From Archivesica marissinica (lineage: Eukaryota > Mollusca > Bivalvia > Venerida > Vesicomyidae): a DNA stretch of 64,000 bases. Below the pieces are notes generated by a model. The model was given only the letters and a program-made list of their open reading frames with translations, had not been told where the DNA came from and did not search any database. The position numbers and the translations under genes are program-made. The number at the start of each line of letters is the position of its first letter. The stretch's first letter is position 1. This document shows positions 1-12,100 of this stretch, piece by piece. The stretch is from contig CM026390.1 of NCBI GenBank assembly GCA_014843695.1, positions 60,044,598 through 60,108,597 on the forward strand, read 5' to 3'.

Positions 1-884
1 NNNNNNNNNNNNNNNNNNNNNNNNNNNNNNNNNNNNNNNNNNNNNNNNNNNNNNNNNNNNNNNNNNNNNNNNNNNNNNNNNNNNNNNNNNNNNNNNNNNN
101 NNNNNNNNNNNNNNNNNNNNNNNNNNNNNNNNNNNNNNNNNNNNNNNNNNNNNNNNNNNNNNNNNNNNNNNNNNNNNNNNNNNNNNNNNNNNNNNNNNNN
201 NNNNNNNNNNNNNNNNNNNNNNNNNNNNNNNNNNNNNNNNNNNNNNNNNNNNNNNNNNNNNNNNNNNNNNNNNNNNNNNNNNNNNNNNNNNNNNNNNNNN
301 NNNNNNNNNNNNNNNNNNNNNNNNNNNNNNNNNNNNNNNNNNNNNNNNNNNNNNNNNNNNNNNNNNNNNNNNNNNNNNNNNNNNNNNNNNNNNNNNNNNN
401 NNNNNNNNNNNNNNNNNNNNNNNNNNNNNNNNNNNNNNNNNNNNNNNNNNNNNNNNNNNNNNNNNNNNNNNNNNNNNNNNNNNNNNNNNNNNNNNNNNNN
501 NNNNNNNNNNNNNNNNNNNNNNNNNNNNNNNNNNNNNNNNNNNNNNNNNNNNNNNNNNNNNNNNNNNNNNNNNNNNNNNNNNNNNNNNNNNNNNNNNNNN
601 NNNNNNNNNNNNNNNNNNNNNNNNNNNNNNNNNNNNNNNNNNNNNNNNNNNNNNNNNNNNNNNNNNNNNNNNNNNNNNNNNNNNNNNNNNNNNNNNNNNN
701 NNNNNNNNNNNNNNNNNNNNNNNNNNNNNNNNNNNNNNNNNNNNNNNNNNNNNNNNNNNNNNNNNNNNNNNNNNNNNNNNNNNNNNNNNNNNNNNNNNNN
801 NNNNNNNNNNNNNNNNNNNNNNNNNNNNNNNNNNNNNNNNNNNNNNNNNNNNNNNNNNNNNNNNNNNNNNNNNNNNNNNNNNNN
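1..884. other. assembly gap (N run)
   Basis: All bases are N. The run reaches the window edge, so its full length is unknown. Confidence 1.
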
Positions 885-1597
885 GGTTAAAGGCCTGCAG
901 GTTGACCTATATTTGACCTTAAACACACGAGGAATAGCGGTACAAATGTGACGGTCGATGCACATCGTATTTGCCACATGCGAGGCCCTGCATGGTATAC
1001 ATCTAATACATGAGCACCACTTATATCTATTATGACCCACGTACATATCAGAGGTTATAAATTGCTGAAATTGAAGTTCTGTATTTTTATAGTACTTACA
1101 ACTGGTATAAACAATTCAACTCCACTTATGGCCCAAATAAGGCTGGTTGCGCGGGTTAGGCAGCCAGTTCCTGCATTGCTGTACCACACATTCAGGGCAG
1201 GCAGACAGACAGACAGACAGACAGCAAAGAGATATTTTATTTATTTAATTTTTTCATTTGTTTTTTTTTTGGCTTTGGAAATTTTAACCGAGGCAACTGC
1301 CTTGGTGTGCCTCAGTGTGGCTTAGTAACGAGCCTGATGAAACACAAGAAAGCAACTCTACAAAACCTTTTTCTTTGCATGGGGCATGATTGTGTTATAC
1401 AATATGTTTATATATTTCTTGTTTCAATTGTTGACTAATAATATAAAATATAATAATTAAAATTTTTACAGTCCATAGAGAAGATGAATTATGTAACACT
1501 AAATTCAACAATTTGTTTTCATCTCAAGGCGATGATAAACACTTATCTTACTTGACGTTACTGCAGTTTTAAAATTCATGATCTAGAAGGAAAAAGA
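885..1597. other. gene-free DNA with short (GACA)n tract
   Basis: No coding signal or recognisable repeat family. The only structure is a short GACA tetranucleotide run at about 1200-1224. The 97-codon open frame over it has no coding character. Confidence 0.6.
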
Positions 1598-1860
1598 AGG
1601 GCAACCGTGGCCGAGTGTTTACGGTCGTTCATATCACTTGTCTCTCACCGCTGTAGGTTCGAATCCCGTTTGGGATGGCGAATTATTTCATGTGAGGAAG
1701 CTATCTGGTCGATGGTTCTATCTGGGTGCCCATCAGTGCCTGAATGTTTGTTCGGATGGGCAATCAGGGTCTTCTACCACCAATCATAGTTGGAGAGTCG
1801 CCGTATGACCTAAAGTGTAAAAATCGTTGGTGCATTACTTTAAAGCCAAAAACAAAAATT
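1598..1860 (+). mobile_element. tRNA-derived SINE, family A
   Basis: An RNA polymerase III promoter is visible: an A-box-like CGTGGCCGAGTG near 1609 and a B box GGTTCGAATCC near 1656. The body has a GGAAGCTATC block and a block reading GGAGAGTCGCC, and ends TTTAAAGCCAAAAACAAAAA. Further copies lie at 10182-10460 and 62974-63232, with 3' halves at 59833 and 60695. The shared body outside the tRNA part makes this a SINE and not a tRNA gene. Confidence 0.8.
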
Positions 1861-2051
1861 TGTTTTGAAAATTTCTAAAGCGGCGCAATTCGCGTTGAAA
1901 CGACGTTGAAACGATGTTGAAACGAGCGTTCTGATTGGATTATTAGAATGTAACTAGGTGCTTGTTTCTATATGAAGAATAATCATAATCCAATCAGAAC
2001 GCTCGTTTCAACGCGAACTGCGCCGCTTGAGAAATGTTCCAAACAAATTGA
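1857..2051. mobile_element. hairpin MITE (foldback element)
   Basis: Two arms of about 80-90 bp are inverted copies around a short centre near 1945-1975. The left arm has AAGCGGCGCAATTCGCGTTG and the right arm ends CGCGAACTGCGCCGCTT. The left arm carries a small tandem duplication of GTTGAAACGA. No coding capacity; target duplication not clear. Confidence 0.75.
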
Positions 2052-2461
2052 AAAATTCTCCGAAATCTCTTTTTGGCATACATTTTTGCCGAATAAACCT
2101 ACACGTTAGTGGAAACACATTTTATTGATAATGTTATTCACTGTTACAACTCTCCCGTCGAAGATTTTTTTTTGTTGCTGACAGAACCCGTGTCCTAGTA
2201 TGGAAATGTGACCTGCTATGGCCAATGTCTGTGGCAATTGTTTGCAAAGTATACATGCACGCAGCTTAAAGTTGTGTTTTATTTGAAGAACAATATAAAG
2301 ACTCGGGATAGGCGTTATATTCGGATAGATTTGTACAAAATTGTTTCAGATAGGGCCATTTTACTGATCGATGCGAAATCTGACATCCCACAGAGTAGAA
2401 TCCCTGTACTTAAATATATATACTAGTACCCCCAAACGTGCCGAATCCCTGTGATCATAAT

Positions 2462-2462
<1 letters not shown>
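2052..2462. other. no feature seen
   Basis: AT-rich sequence without splice-consistent coding frames or recognised repeats. Confidence 0.5.

Positions 2463-2538
<76 letters not shown>
2463..2538. repeat. (CAT)n microsatellite
   Basis: An uninterrupted trinucleotide run of about 25 units. It produces open frames of poly-Ile on + and poly-Asp on -, which are not genes. Confidence 0.98.
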
Positions 2539-2540
<2 letters not shown>

Positions 2541-3338
2541 GAAGATGTTCATTATGTTATTGGTACAACATTGCAACTGTTACAAGGAGCTACATTACGT
2601 AAACTACTGAATCCACTATTATTATTCTGTCTACATTTGTGCATTCAATTTTATATACTGTAGTTACTATAGTATGACAGAGATGAAAACATATAGAATA
2701 ATTATGTCTCCCCCGATGATGTGGGTGGTCTTTGGTTTTGCCCTAGTCGTCTGTCCTTCATTCTGTCCACACACATAAGATGGGACATACGTTGCTAGAA
2801 AAACAATAGATTTACTGTCTAGTTGTCTATTGTAAGTAAGAACTGTAGAGGTCAAAGGAATATGTGTGTAAGTCTGTCGGTCCGATTTATTTTGTCCACG
2901 CTTCATCTCCAAAATCATTTGATAAATTTTCTTGTCTAGTTATGCATATTTATGCAATCTGATTCCATTCCGATTGGATTTATTGTGGATTTATGGCCAG
3001 TTGATCATTTTTATAACACAAAGCTTGTCTGCACTTCACGCATTGTTGGATTTTTACCAAACCTATCAGGATAATGTCTTGTTGCGCACATTGTAATCGC
3101 GTTCTGGTTAGATGATGTTTGGTGGATTTACGGCCATTTGAACACACAGCTTGTCTGTGTGCTTCATCTCCAACATGCCTTGTTGCTTGTTCACCAGGTT
3201 TGTCCTGAAGCATCAGTATGATGTCCAGTTGTGCATATTGTAATTCTGTTCCGGATGGGTGATTTTTGGCGGATCTATGTCCATTTGAACATCTTGATAA
3301 CACAAAATGTGACCGTGCTTCATATTATGCTACATAAT
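2539..3338. other. no gene seen; possibly repeat-derived
   Basis: A pattern recurs loosely inside 2985-3310 (ATTTATGGCC / ATTTACGGCC / ATCTATGTCC, each followed by a similar stretch ending near a gcttgtctg motif). This suggests old tandem or interspersed repeat material. No coding support. Confidence 0.4.
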
Positions 3339-3712
3339 TTTCTATTACCTCCCTTGGCAGATAGTCTGATTTATTCCAAAATGTGAATAGGTCCTTTCAG
3401 TTAGAATCCTTTGTTTTTACTGTTGTTCCCTAACCTGATGTTGCGGTATGATAATTGTGATTTTATTAAAATCGTGTTAATTAACTGATAGCATTGTTTT
3501 ACAAATAAGTATGCATTGCATACGCTGTAGGAGATCTGTCGAGATATAGTAATTTAATAATCATATAAAGCGATAGTGGAATAAAATTGCTAGCATGTTG
3601 TGCAAAGGAAACAACGATAAAAACAGAGGAAAACACTTAATAGGACCTATCTACTTTTAGGGAGTATTCAGGGGAAGTAACTGACCGATGTCTCTCATTA
3701 AGACTTTATTAC
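3339..3712. repeat. interspersed repeat R1, copy 1 (uninterrupted)
   Basis: This stretch is clearly similar to 58727-59283, which is split by a SINE, and partly to 59318-59695, which is split by a MITE. It starts near TTCTATTACCTCCCTTG and ends near TGACCGATGTCTCTCAT. It serves as the empty-site reference for both insertions. Class unknown, no coding capacity. Confidence 0.75.
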
Positions 3713-3825
3713 AATGACTTCATATATATTTCACTTCCTTGCTTTTATTACTCCACTGTGGCAACAAGAGTCAGGGGAGACATAGGTTGATTTCAAAAAC
3801 AATTTCTAATTTGAAATGGAAGGGG

Positions 3826-3910
3826 GCCCCCCCATGGGGTGAGTGGTTACGGCCATTGACTTCCAATCACACGCACCTCACTACTGCAGGTTCGAATCTC
3901 ACTGGAGATG
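3826..3910 (+). mobile_element. tRNA-like SINE head, truncated
   Basis: A box-like GGTGAGTGGTTACGGCC and B box GGTTCGAATCTC are present. The sequence then runs straight into the middle of a MITE-L copy, so this is a 5' SINE fragment joined to MITE sequence. Confidence 0.55.
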
Positions 3911-4345
3911 AGTCGTCTCATCAGGATCTGCACTTTTTGTCAGTAATATTACTATTTTTAGACAAATTACCCATTTTAAAAGTTTAAGCTTTGTTTATTT
4001 TACAACGATTGCGAAGCAAGTTTTAACAACTTCAAAAACTCTCGTTAGCGCGGATGAAAGCATAAATGTAGTCATTCGTGTGGGAGGAAACCAGAGTACC
4101 CGGATAAAACCCACCTGTCCAATCTGGCGATCACTGTACCATCTCACATACTTCCCTGTCCGAGGATCGAACCCTAACCCTGGTTGCATTGGTGAGAGGC
4201 GAGCGCTTAACCACTGCCGCTAATCTGGACAGCCATTACCCATTGTGATAAATGAACTGGTTCAAATGTCATTTACTTATTCATTTATTGGTGTAAAAAT
4301 ATCATGGACCAGTCTATGTCAGTTACTTGGTGTTGAATGGGTTAA
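3909..4345 (-). mobile_element. MITE-L, 5'-truncated and split by a SINE
   Basis: Shares the internal block and the right end TGGTGTTGAATGGGTTAA with intact MITE-L copies. The other end is missing, replaced by the SINE head at 3826-3910. A family-B SINE sits inside at 3976-4234. Confidence 0.8.
3976..4234 (-). mobile_element. SINE-B inserted in MITE-L, with target duplication
   Basis: A reverse-strand SINE-B: its 3' tail is at the left (contains TTGCGAAGCAAG) and its B box near 4165 (GGATCGAACCC, reverse). It is flanked by a perfect 10-bp direct repeat ATTACCCATT at 3966-3975 and 4235-4244. Intact MITE-L copies carry this motif once, which identifies it as the target site duplication. Confidence 0.88.
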
Positions 4346-5339
4346 TAAATAATTAGTAGCATTACACTGTTAAATACACAGAGTACACTGGAATATTTTA
4401 TAGATAATTAATGACTAAACTGAACGTTCGAATGGTCTTAAATGTCCAATACATTATGCTATCGGTCTTTTCAGATAACAATTTAAGTTTGGTATACAAT
4501 TTACTATTGACAATCTCGTGGAGTAATTGAAGTGGCCAGGTAGCTCTATCGGTTCAATTGTGTGTGGAATTTTGGAATGCAGTAGTCACTTGATTGGGGT
4601 GAAATTTTCTGTTGAAAAAGGTTGCTGTGTTTATTTGCAAGAGTTCATATGAAAAATTATTGCATAAATTTGCTAGAGGAAATGTTGTGTGATAAGTAAT
4701 TAAATGTAAATGGTTAACGTTTAATCTTTTGGATTACAAATAAGGAGGTAAAGTTGAGCACCTTTGATCTGATTGTGAATGTGAGATGTTTGTATTTCAA
4801 CAATCTACTGGCCAGGAGTATTGTTGGATGTTAAATGTTTAACTATATTTGACTTTGATCAAGTATATTAAGCAGGTGAGTATTAAGGTATTCCCTTTGT
4901 TGTAAGGAATTGCTTATGCCAGTGATTGAATATATTTGCACGGTAGCCTAGTCCACATTTTTAGACTTGAAAAATGTAACATTTTACTATCAAGGCATTT
5001 TTCAAAATTTCTCGAAATAACAGATCGAAAAATCAATTATGTAGAGATCTTATATATAGGACTAGATGCTAGCTGTGAAAACAACAGTCGAATAAATCTG
5101 TCATACAATTGTATCCTAACAATTGTAATGAAATTCCATGACATATTTCCAGAGTTTTTGGTTACAAAAACGCGTTAATGAATTATCGTCTACTACAATT
5201 ATTTGAACTATTTATAGCCTTTATTTTACCCAGTATGCAAAGAGTTAAATATCTGTGGTTTTCATATATTTAATATATATCTGGTCACGACCTAGTGATT
5301 TCAAATACTAGTAATCTGGGTGCAAATACTTAAGTTCAC
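4346..5339. other. no feature seen
   Basis: AT-rich DNA upstream of the gene. No coding frame, recognised repeat or promoter motif that I can support. Confidence 0.5.
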
Positions 5340-5825
5340 ATGTAGTGGAACCTCTGTGGTGCCATCGTGGTTACTGATCGAGGGCTTGTGAATTTGAGTT
5401 CCACCAGAACTACAGTGATAGTGGTGTCCTTTATTAAACGTTATATTTATTTTACAATGATTGCGAAACAAGTTCTAGCAACTTATATTAATCACTCTCG
5501 TTGGCGCGGATGAAAGCGTATATGTGGTCATTCGTGTGGGAGGAAACCGGATTACACGGAGATAACCCACCTGTCCGATCTGGCGCATACTATCTCATCT
5601 CACATAGTGGTGTCCTTTAACCTTTCACATGCTGTAGGCGAAATGAGCAGAAAACAAATGTGTAATATATTTCCTAGAAATTAAGGCTTGTGCCATTTCA
5701 TTTAAATCGTCCTGATGCTAAAAGGTTACGGCAAGACACTTAAATCCACATTGTCTCTTCCTGTCTCTTCCTAATGGTGCTTGATTCCATCGGGAATGTC
5801 ATAGGTCTCGAGATCGACTATTACC
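5340..5825 (+). mobile_element. old diverged SINE-C, interrupted by a SINE-B
   Basis: The part at 5725-5820 resembles the SINE-C body (a CACTTAAATCCAC block followed by GATTCCATCGGGAATG). The part at 5345-5433 resembles a degraded tRNA-like head. Between them lies a younger SINE-B, so this is a decayed host element. Confidence 0.5.
5434..5603 (-). mobile_element. SINE-B, 5'-truncated, with 16-bp target duplication
   Basis: The reverse-strand tail and body of SINE-B are present but the tRNA head is absent. Perfect 16-bp direct repeats ATAGTGGTGTCCTTTA flank it at 5418-5433 and 5604-5619. 5' truncation with a long target duplication fits LINE-driven target-primed reverse transcription. Confidence 0.88.
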
Positions 5826-6053
5826 GGTAGCTAATATTGTCCGAACTTGCTAAATTCACAATAGAAATTTGTATACAAAGTTGAAATATATATTACCAAA
5901 ATATAAAATCACAACCATAATCCATGCCAATTTCTAACTTGCAAAATTATGTCGTCACCTATCGGCAACCTACCCAACACAGGAACATTAATTTCTATCG
6001 AAACAACCGAAAGTGTTCAATAATTCATGTTTCTCTTTCATTTGTAGATCAAG

Positions 6054-6137
6054 ATGCCTCTGTTTGTGGAAAACAACCCAATAGGCCCAAGCCCCAAATC
6101 TGTGGCAGAATTTATTCAAAGATTTCCAAAGTTCAAG
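6054..6137 (+). CDS. NTAN1: NTAN1 exon 1 (start codon)
   Basis: 28 codons, from the initiator ATG at 6054 to the donor AAG|GTAGGC. The protein starts MPLFVENNPIGPSP. A conserved Met-Pro start is characteristic: Met removal exposes Pro. The exon probably begins at 6048, after ATTTGTAG, so a 5'UTR exon may exist upstream. Ends in phase 0. Confidence 0.88.
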
Positions 6138-9100
6138 GTAGGCACTGTGGTAGCCCCACTATGCGGCTCTAGTTAGTTATATAAAGAATGTTAATCACAT
6201 GATAATAACGTTCATGTGTTGAACTAGTTTGTGTTTTACGATTATTTATCGTCACTACCAGTTGCCCATATGAGCGACACCTCCTGAAGAGATTAGTAAT
6301 TTTAGATTTTTGGAGGAGAGTGCAATGATACAGACAGAGACCCATTCCAGAGTCTCCTCTTTATTCTTTATTGGACTAACACTATGGGTATTTTATTAGT
6401 AATTTTATTGTAATTTATTACAAATATGTCTGTTTTTCTTTAACCCTTCCCTTCATAGAGATTTAGGTTAATATACTATTGTATATCTATACAAACGACA
6501 GCCATTTAGCTATCAGGCAGTGGATAAGTAGTCGCCATATCTATCCCACCTCCATAGATATTACTGGGACTACACAAGATTCTGGCCTTTATTATGAACA
6601 TTGGTTTGGCTACTACATTGTCAATGTATGTTGAATTGGTAATGGCGTCAAGAGGTGCTTCTATGAGGTGACCTAGTGTTTTACTGTATTTAGTTTATAC
6701 AAATTTATTTTAGCTCGATTTCGAAACAAGTTCTTTCAACTTATATTAATCACTCTCTTAATCACTTACTGTATTTGGAGCAAACTAATACCAGTTAATA
6801 TAATATCAAATATTCATATCATCTTATTTGATACATTTGATTAAAGATCTTGCTTTGCAATCATCTGGAATAAAATGACAATATGGAAATAGTCAAAACA
6901 TTTCAATAAATATATCAATTTACAATACACTTAGTGCGTTGATTTGATTGTTACTTTATTCAGAAATACTATATATAATACAGGTAAGCCTGTGACTTCT
7001 GACCGGCATGCATATATCTGGATTACTGACCGCCAGTTATCAAATGGTAGAATGAGACTCTTTTATTCTCGCAATTTCTGATTGCTTTATCGACGTAGTC
7101 TCTTTGTTCAATTGAAAAAATAAATGTAATTCATTTGCAAATTAATCCTAATGTTGACTGTATAGTAAAGCACCTGAGTTACAGGGGTATTGATGAATTT
7201 TGTAAATAAATATCCATTAACCCATTCAACACCAAGTAACTGACATGGACTGGTCCATGATATTTTTAGACCAATAAATTAATAACAAAATTACATTTGG
7301 ATCAGTTCATTTATCAAAATGGGTAAAAAAATTTCTAAAAATAGTTATATTACTTGAAAAAAGTGCAGATCCTGATGAGACGGCTCGTCATGAGCCGGCT
7401 CATCTGGCTCTACACTTTTTTGTAAGCCAATTTAGAGGTCTGTGGTGTTGAAAGGGTTAAATTTACAAATAATAATTTCACTAAAACCAGTTCACCTGAG
7501 GACAGATCTCCAATATTGTACTGAAAGCTTCAGTAACATCTACTGACACTGTGGAAGATAGATCCATATTGGGAATTTATTGATTCTGTATATCCAAGTA
7601 TATTGTAATGTGTGGAGCCTGTATATCCAAGTATATGGGAGTGTATGGACCCTGTATATCCAAGTATATGGGAGTGTATGGAGCCTGTATATCCAAGTAT
7701 ATGGGAGTGTATGGATCCTGTATATCCAAGTATATGGGAGTGTATGGACCCTGTATATCCAAGTATATGGGAGTGTATGGATCCTGTATATCCAAGTATA
7801 TGGGAGTGTATGGACCCTGTATATCCAAGTATATGGGAGTGTATGGACCCTGTATATCCAAGTATATGGGAGTGTATGGACCCTGTATATCCAGTATATG
7901 GGAGTGTATGGACTGTATATCCAAGTATATGGGAGTGTATGGACCCTGTATATTCAAGTATATGGGAAGTGTATGGACCCTGTATATTCAAGTATACGGG
8001 AGCTATGGGAGTGTATGGACCCTGTATATCCAAGTATATGGGAGTGTATGGACCCTGTATATTCAAGTATATGGGAGTGTATGGACCCTGTATATGGGAA
8101 TGTATGGACCCTGTATATCCAGGTATATGGGAGTGTATGGACCCTGTATATTCAAGTATATGGACCCTGTATATTCAAGTATATGGGAATGTATGGACCC
8201 TGTATATTCAAGTATATGGGAGTGTATGGACCCTGTATATTCAAGTATATGGGATTGTATGGATCCTGTATATTCAAGTATATGGGAGTGTATGGACCCT
8301 GTATATTCAAGTATATGGGAGTGTATGGAATCTATATATCCAGGTATACAGGATTGTATGGACCCTGTATATTCAAGTATATGGATTGTATGGACCCTGT
8401 ATATTCAAGTATATGGATTGTATGGAATCTATATATCCAGGTATACGGGAGTGGAAGGACCCTGTATATTCAGGTATATGGATTGTATGGAATCTATATA
8501 TCCAGGTATACGGGAGTGGAAGGACCCTGTATATTCAGGTATATGGATTGTATGGAATCTATATATCCAGGTATACGGGAGTGGAAGGACCCTGTATATT
8601 CAGGTATATGGATTGTATGGAATCTATATATCCAGGTATACGGGAGTGGAAGGACCCTGTATATTCAGGTATATGGATTGTATGGAATCTATATATCCAG
8701 GTATACGGGAGTGGAAGGACCCTGTATATTCAGGTATATGGATTGTATGGAATCTATATATCCAGGTATACGGGAGTGGAAGGACCCTGTATATTCAGGT
8801 ATATGGATTGTATGGAATCTATATATCCAGGTATACGGGAGTGGAAGGACCCTGTATATTCAGGTATATGGATTGTATGGAATCTATATATCCAGGTATA
8901 CGGGAGTGGAAGGACCCTGTATATTCAGGTATATGGATTGTATGGAATCTATATATCCAGGTATACGGGAGTGGAAGGACCCTGTATACTCAAGTATATG
9001 GATTGTATGGAATCTATATATCCAGGTATACAGGAGTGTATGGAGCCTGTATATCCAAGTATATGGATTGTATGGAATCTATATATCCAGGTATACGGGA

Positions 9101-12100
9101 GTGTATTAGATCTGTCTGTGATATTAAGTCCCGTATATGAAACCATTTTGCGCAGTGAGAAATATACAAATATACCGGTAGCACAATGATGCGTTCCTTT
9201 GTGTGTGCACTCACTTACTGTGTGCTATATTCAATGTTTGGTTCATGATTGCTAAATTCTGACTACTGAAACAGGAGTAGGAGCAAATTATAAGTTTTTC
9301 TAACTGTCTTATTATTGAAGAAACAATTTTATCACATAATTTGCTTGTATTCAATGTAATACACCCATCACATATTTTCTTATATGTCCACATGTGTAAT
9401 AACACCTGGAACGATTCTGATTGGTCGCAGCATGATATTGACAGCTCGCATTACACAATCAACATGTACATTTTGTTTGTGTTCATGCTTTATTTGTTGG
9501 AAATCAACAGCTTGCCTTATATCAATAAAATGCTAAATATGCGCGCACTAGTGGAATACAGTGATTAAAAATATTGCGTTGATTATGTGCGTGAAGTTGT
9601 TTGATTATCAGGGACTATTTACTATGGCGTATGAATGTGTTAATGTGATAAGGCTAAATAATATACTTGCAAACAGAAACATATTTTTTCTTCAAATTGT
9701 TGTTACTGTGGTAATGTGCTAATAAGGATCTTACACTCGTGGTGATTTCATACCATATTTTATTAAGCTCGTTTTGGAATTTGCTATTTAGCTCGTCAAA
9801 AGGCTCGTATTATATATAGTATATAGTATTGTATGAAATCACCTGTAATTCATGTAAGGTCCTTTATTTAATAGATAAAATATTTAGTTATTATTGTGAG
9901 GGTCCGCCTCCGTGGTCGAGTGGTTAAGGTCGCTGACTTGTATACCACTGTAACCTATCATCACTGATGGTCACGGGTTCGAGTCCCGCTCAGGCCGTGT
10001 CTCATTTATATGAAAAAGTTGGCAGTTTCTTACGGAGGTTGGTGCACCCAAGTACTGGTTAACCGCTGGAGCCTGCCCAGGAAAGGTGTTGTTAGGTAAA
10101 CTGCCCGCCGGCGATATAGCCCAAAATGGTGCTGATGCAGGCGTAAAACCCGAAATATAACAATATTATTGTGAGGACTTTAATTGTGGCCGAGTTGTTG
10201 CGCTCGTTGACATCAAATAACTTGTCCCTCATCGCCTTAAGTTAGAATCCCACTGAGAGGAGTGTCAACTTGTTTCATGTGAGGACACTATCCAGTTGAC
10301 TTGAAAAAGGTCAGTAATTCTACCCAGGTGAATGTACGCATCTGAAATACTGCTCCGATATTCACTCGAGAGTCTTAAGCCACCAATAGCACCCGGAGAG
10401 TCGCCATTTAACCTAATCTGTTGGTGCGACTTGCGACCAAAATCAAATCAAAATCAAATTGTTTGCTAGCAAATTGGAGTTCTTATCAGGAGCTTGATAT
10501 TATGAAACCAGATATTTAGTTTAAAGTCTATGCTAATTGTCTTAGCCTCTATTTAAGTCCATTGTTGCAATTAAATAGTTAAGATTTTAATAATAAATTA
10601 AATGATACTATTTATATATGCATTGGGTCAATAAAATATTTGAGTAGGCTTATGCAACCCTTAACCCTTTCAACACCACAGACCTCTAAATTGGCTTACA
10701 AAAAATTGTAGATCCAGATGAGCCGGCTCGTGACGAGCCGTCTCATCAGGATCTGCACTTTTTGCCAGTGATATGACTATTTTTAGACATAATTACCCAT
10801 TTCGATAAATGAACTTGTCCAAATGTGATTTTCTGATTCATTTATTGGTTTATGAATATCATGGTGTTGAATGGGTTAAGTGTCATATCTCGATTGAATG
10901 ATTCCAAATGTCAATATTTACGATCACAAATCACTTTGACGAGTGATTAGAAAATATTTGCTAAATCGATACTTGAGATAATGTTGGTAATGCCACGTTA
11001 CAGATTAAGGTCCTATTCCTGTCCAGTGAAATCTGTATTAAGCAGCCAGCCAAAGGAATCACAGAAAGTGACTACTTAGCACAGGAGGCTGCTTAATAGA
11101 GGTTAAATGTATAACAAAACAACATATTGGGAATCTGAAAACTGGGCTACTTAATACAGGTTGGTTGCTTAATGGAGGTGACCACTAATGCAGCTGATCT
11201 GGATCTATGTTGTTTGCAAATGTGATTTTATTTACTCTGCTGGCAAAGGGTTAAACAAACAAACGTTTTTTTGTATTTTAGGCTGAAAGTGTTTTTTATG
11301 ATAGGAAACGATGCAACCATGCTCTAAATGGAGCTAGAACATCATGTTTATAGACCCTAAATGATGTCATAAATGGAGCTAGAACATTGTGTTTATAGAC
11401 TCTAAATGGAGCTAGAACATCGTGTTTATAGACCCTAAATGGAGCTAGAACATTGTGTTTATAGACCCTAAATGATGTCATAGATGGAGCTAGAACATTG
11501 TGTTTATAGACTCTAAATGGAGCTAGAACATCGTGTTTATAGACCCTAAATGATGTCATAGATGGAGCTAGAACATTGTGTTTATAGACCCTAAATGGAG
11601 CTAGAACATCGTGTTTATAGACCCTAAATGATGTCATAGATGGAGCTAGAACATTGTGTTTATAGACTCTAAATGGAGCTAGAACATCGTGTTTATAGAC
11701 CCTAAATGGAGCTAGAACATTGTGTTTATAGACCCTAAATGGAGCTAGAACATTGTGTTTATAGACCCTAAATGGAGCTAGAACATCGTGTTTATAGACC
11801 CTAAATGGAGCTAGAACATTGTGTTTATAGACCCTAAATGGAGCTAGAACATCGTGTTTATAGACCCTAAATGGAGCTAGAACATTGTGTTTATAGACCC
11901 TAAATGGAGCTAGAACATTGTGTTTATAGACCCTAAATGGAGCTAGAACATTGTGTTTATAGACCCTAAATGGAGCTAGAACATTGTGTTTATAGACCCT
12001 AAATGGAGCTAGAACATCGTGTTTATAGACCCTAAATGGAGCTAGAACATCGTGTTTATAGACCCTAAATGATGTCATAGATGGAGCTAGAACATTGTGT

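Noticed and set aside
2361..2663. Poly-Asp and poly-Ile frames
   Set aside because: Translation of a (CAT)n microsatellite.
7580..9189. Three overlapping 500-codon frames
   Set aside because: All three + frames are open with the same YIQVYGS-type cycle; a 33/65-bp satellite by-product.
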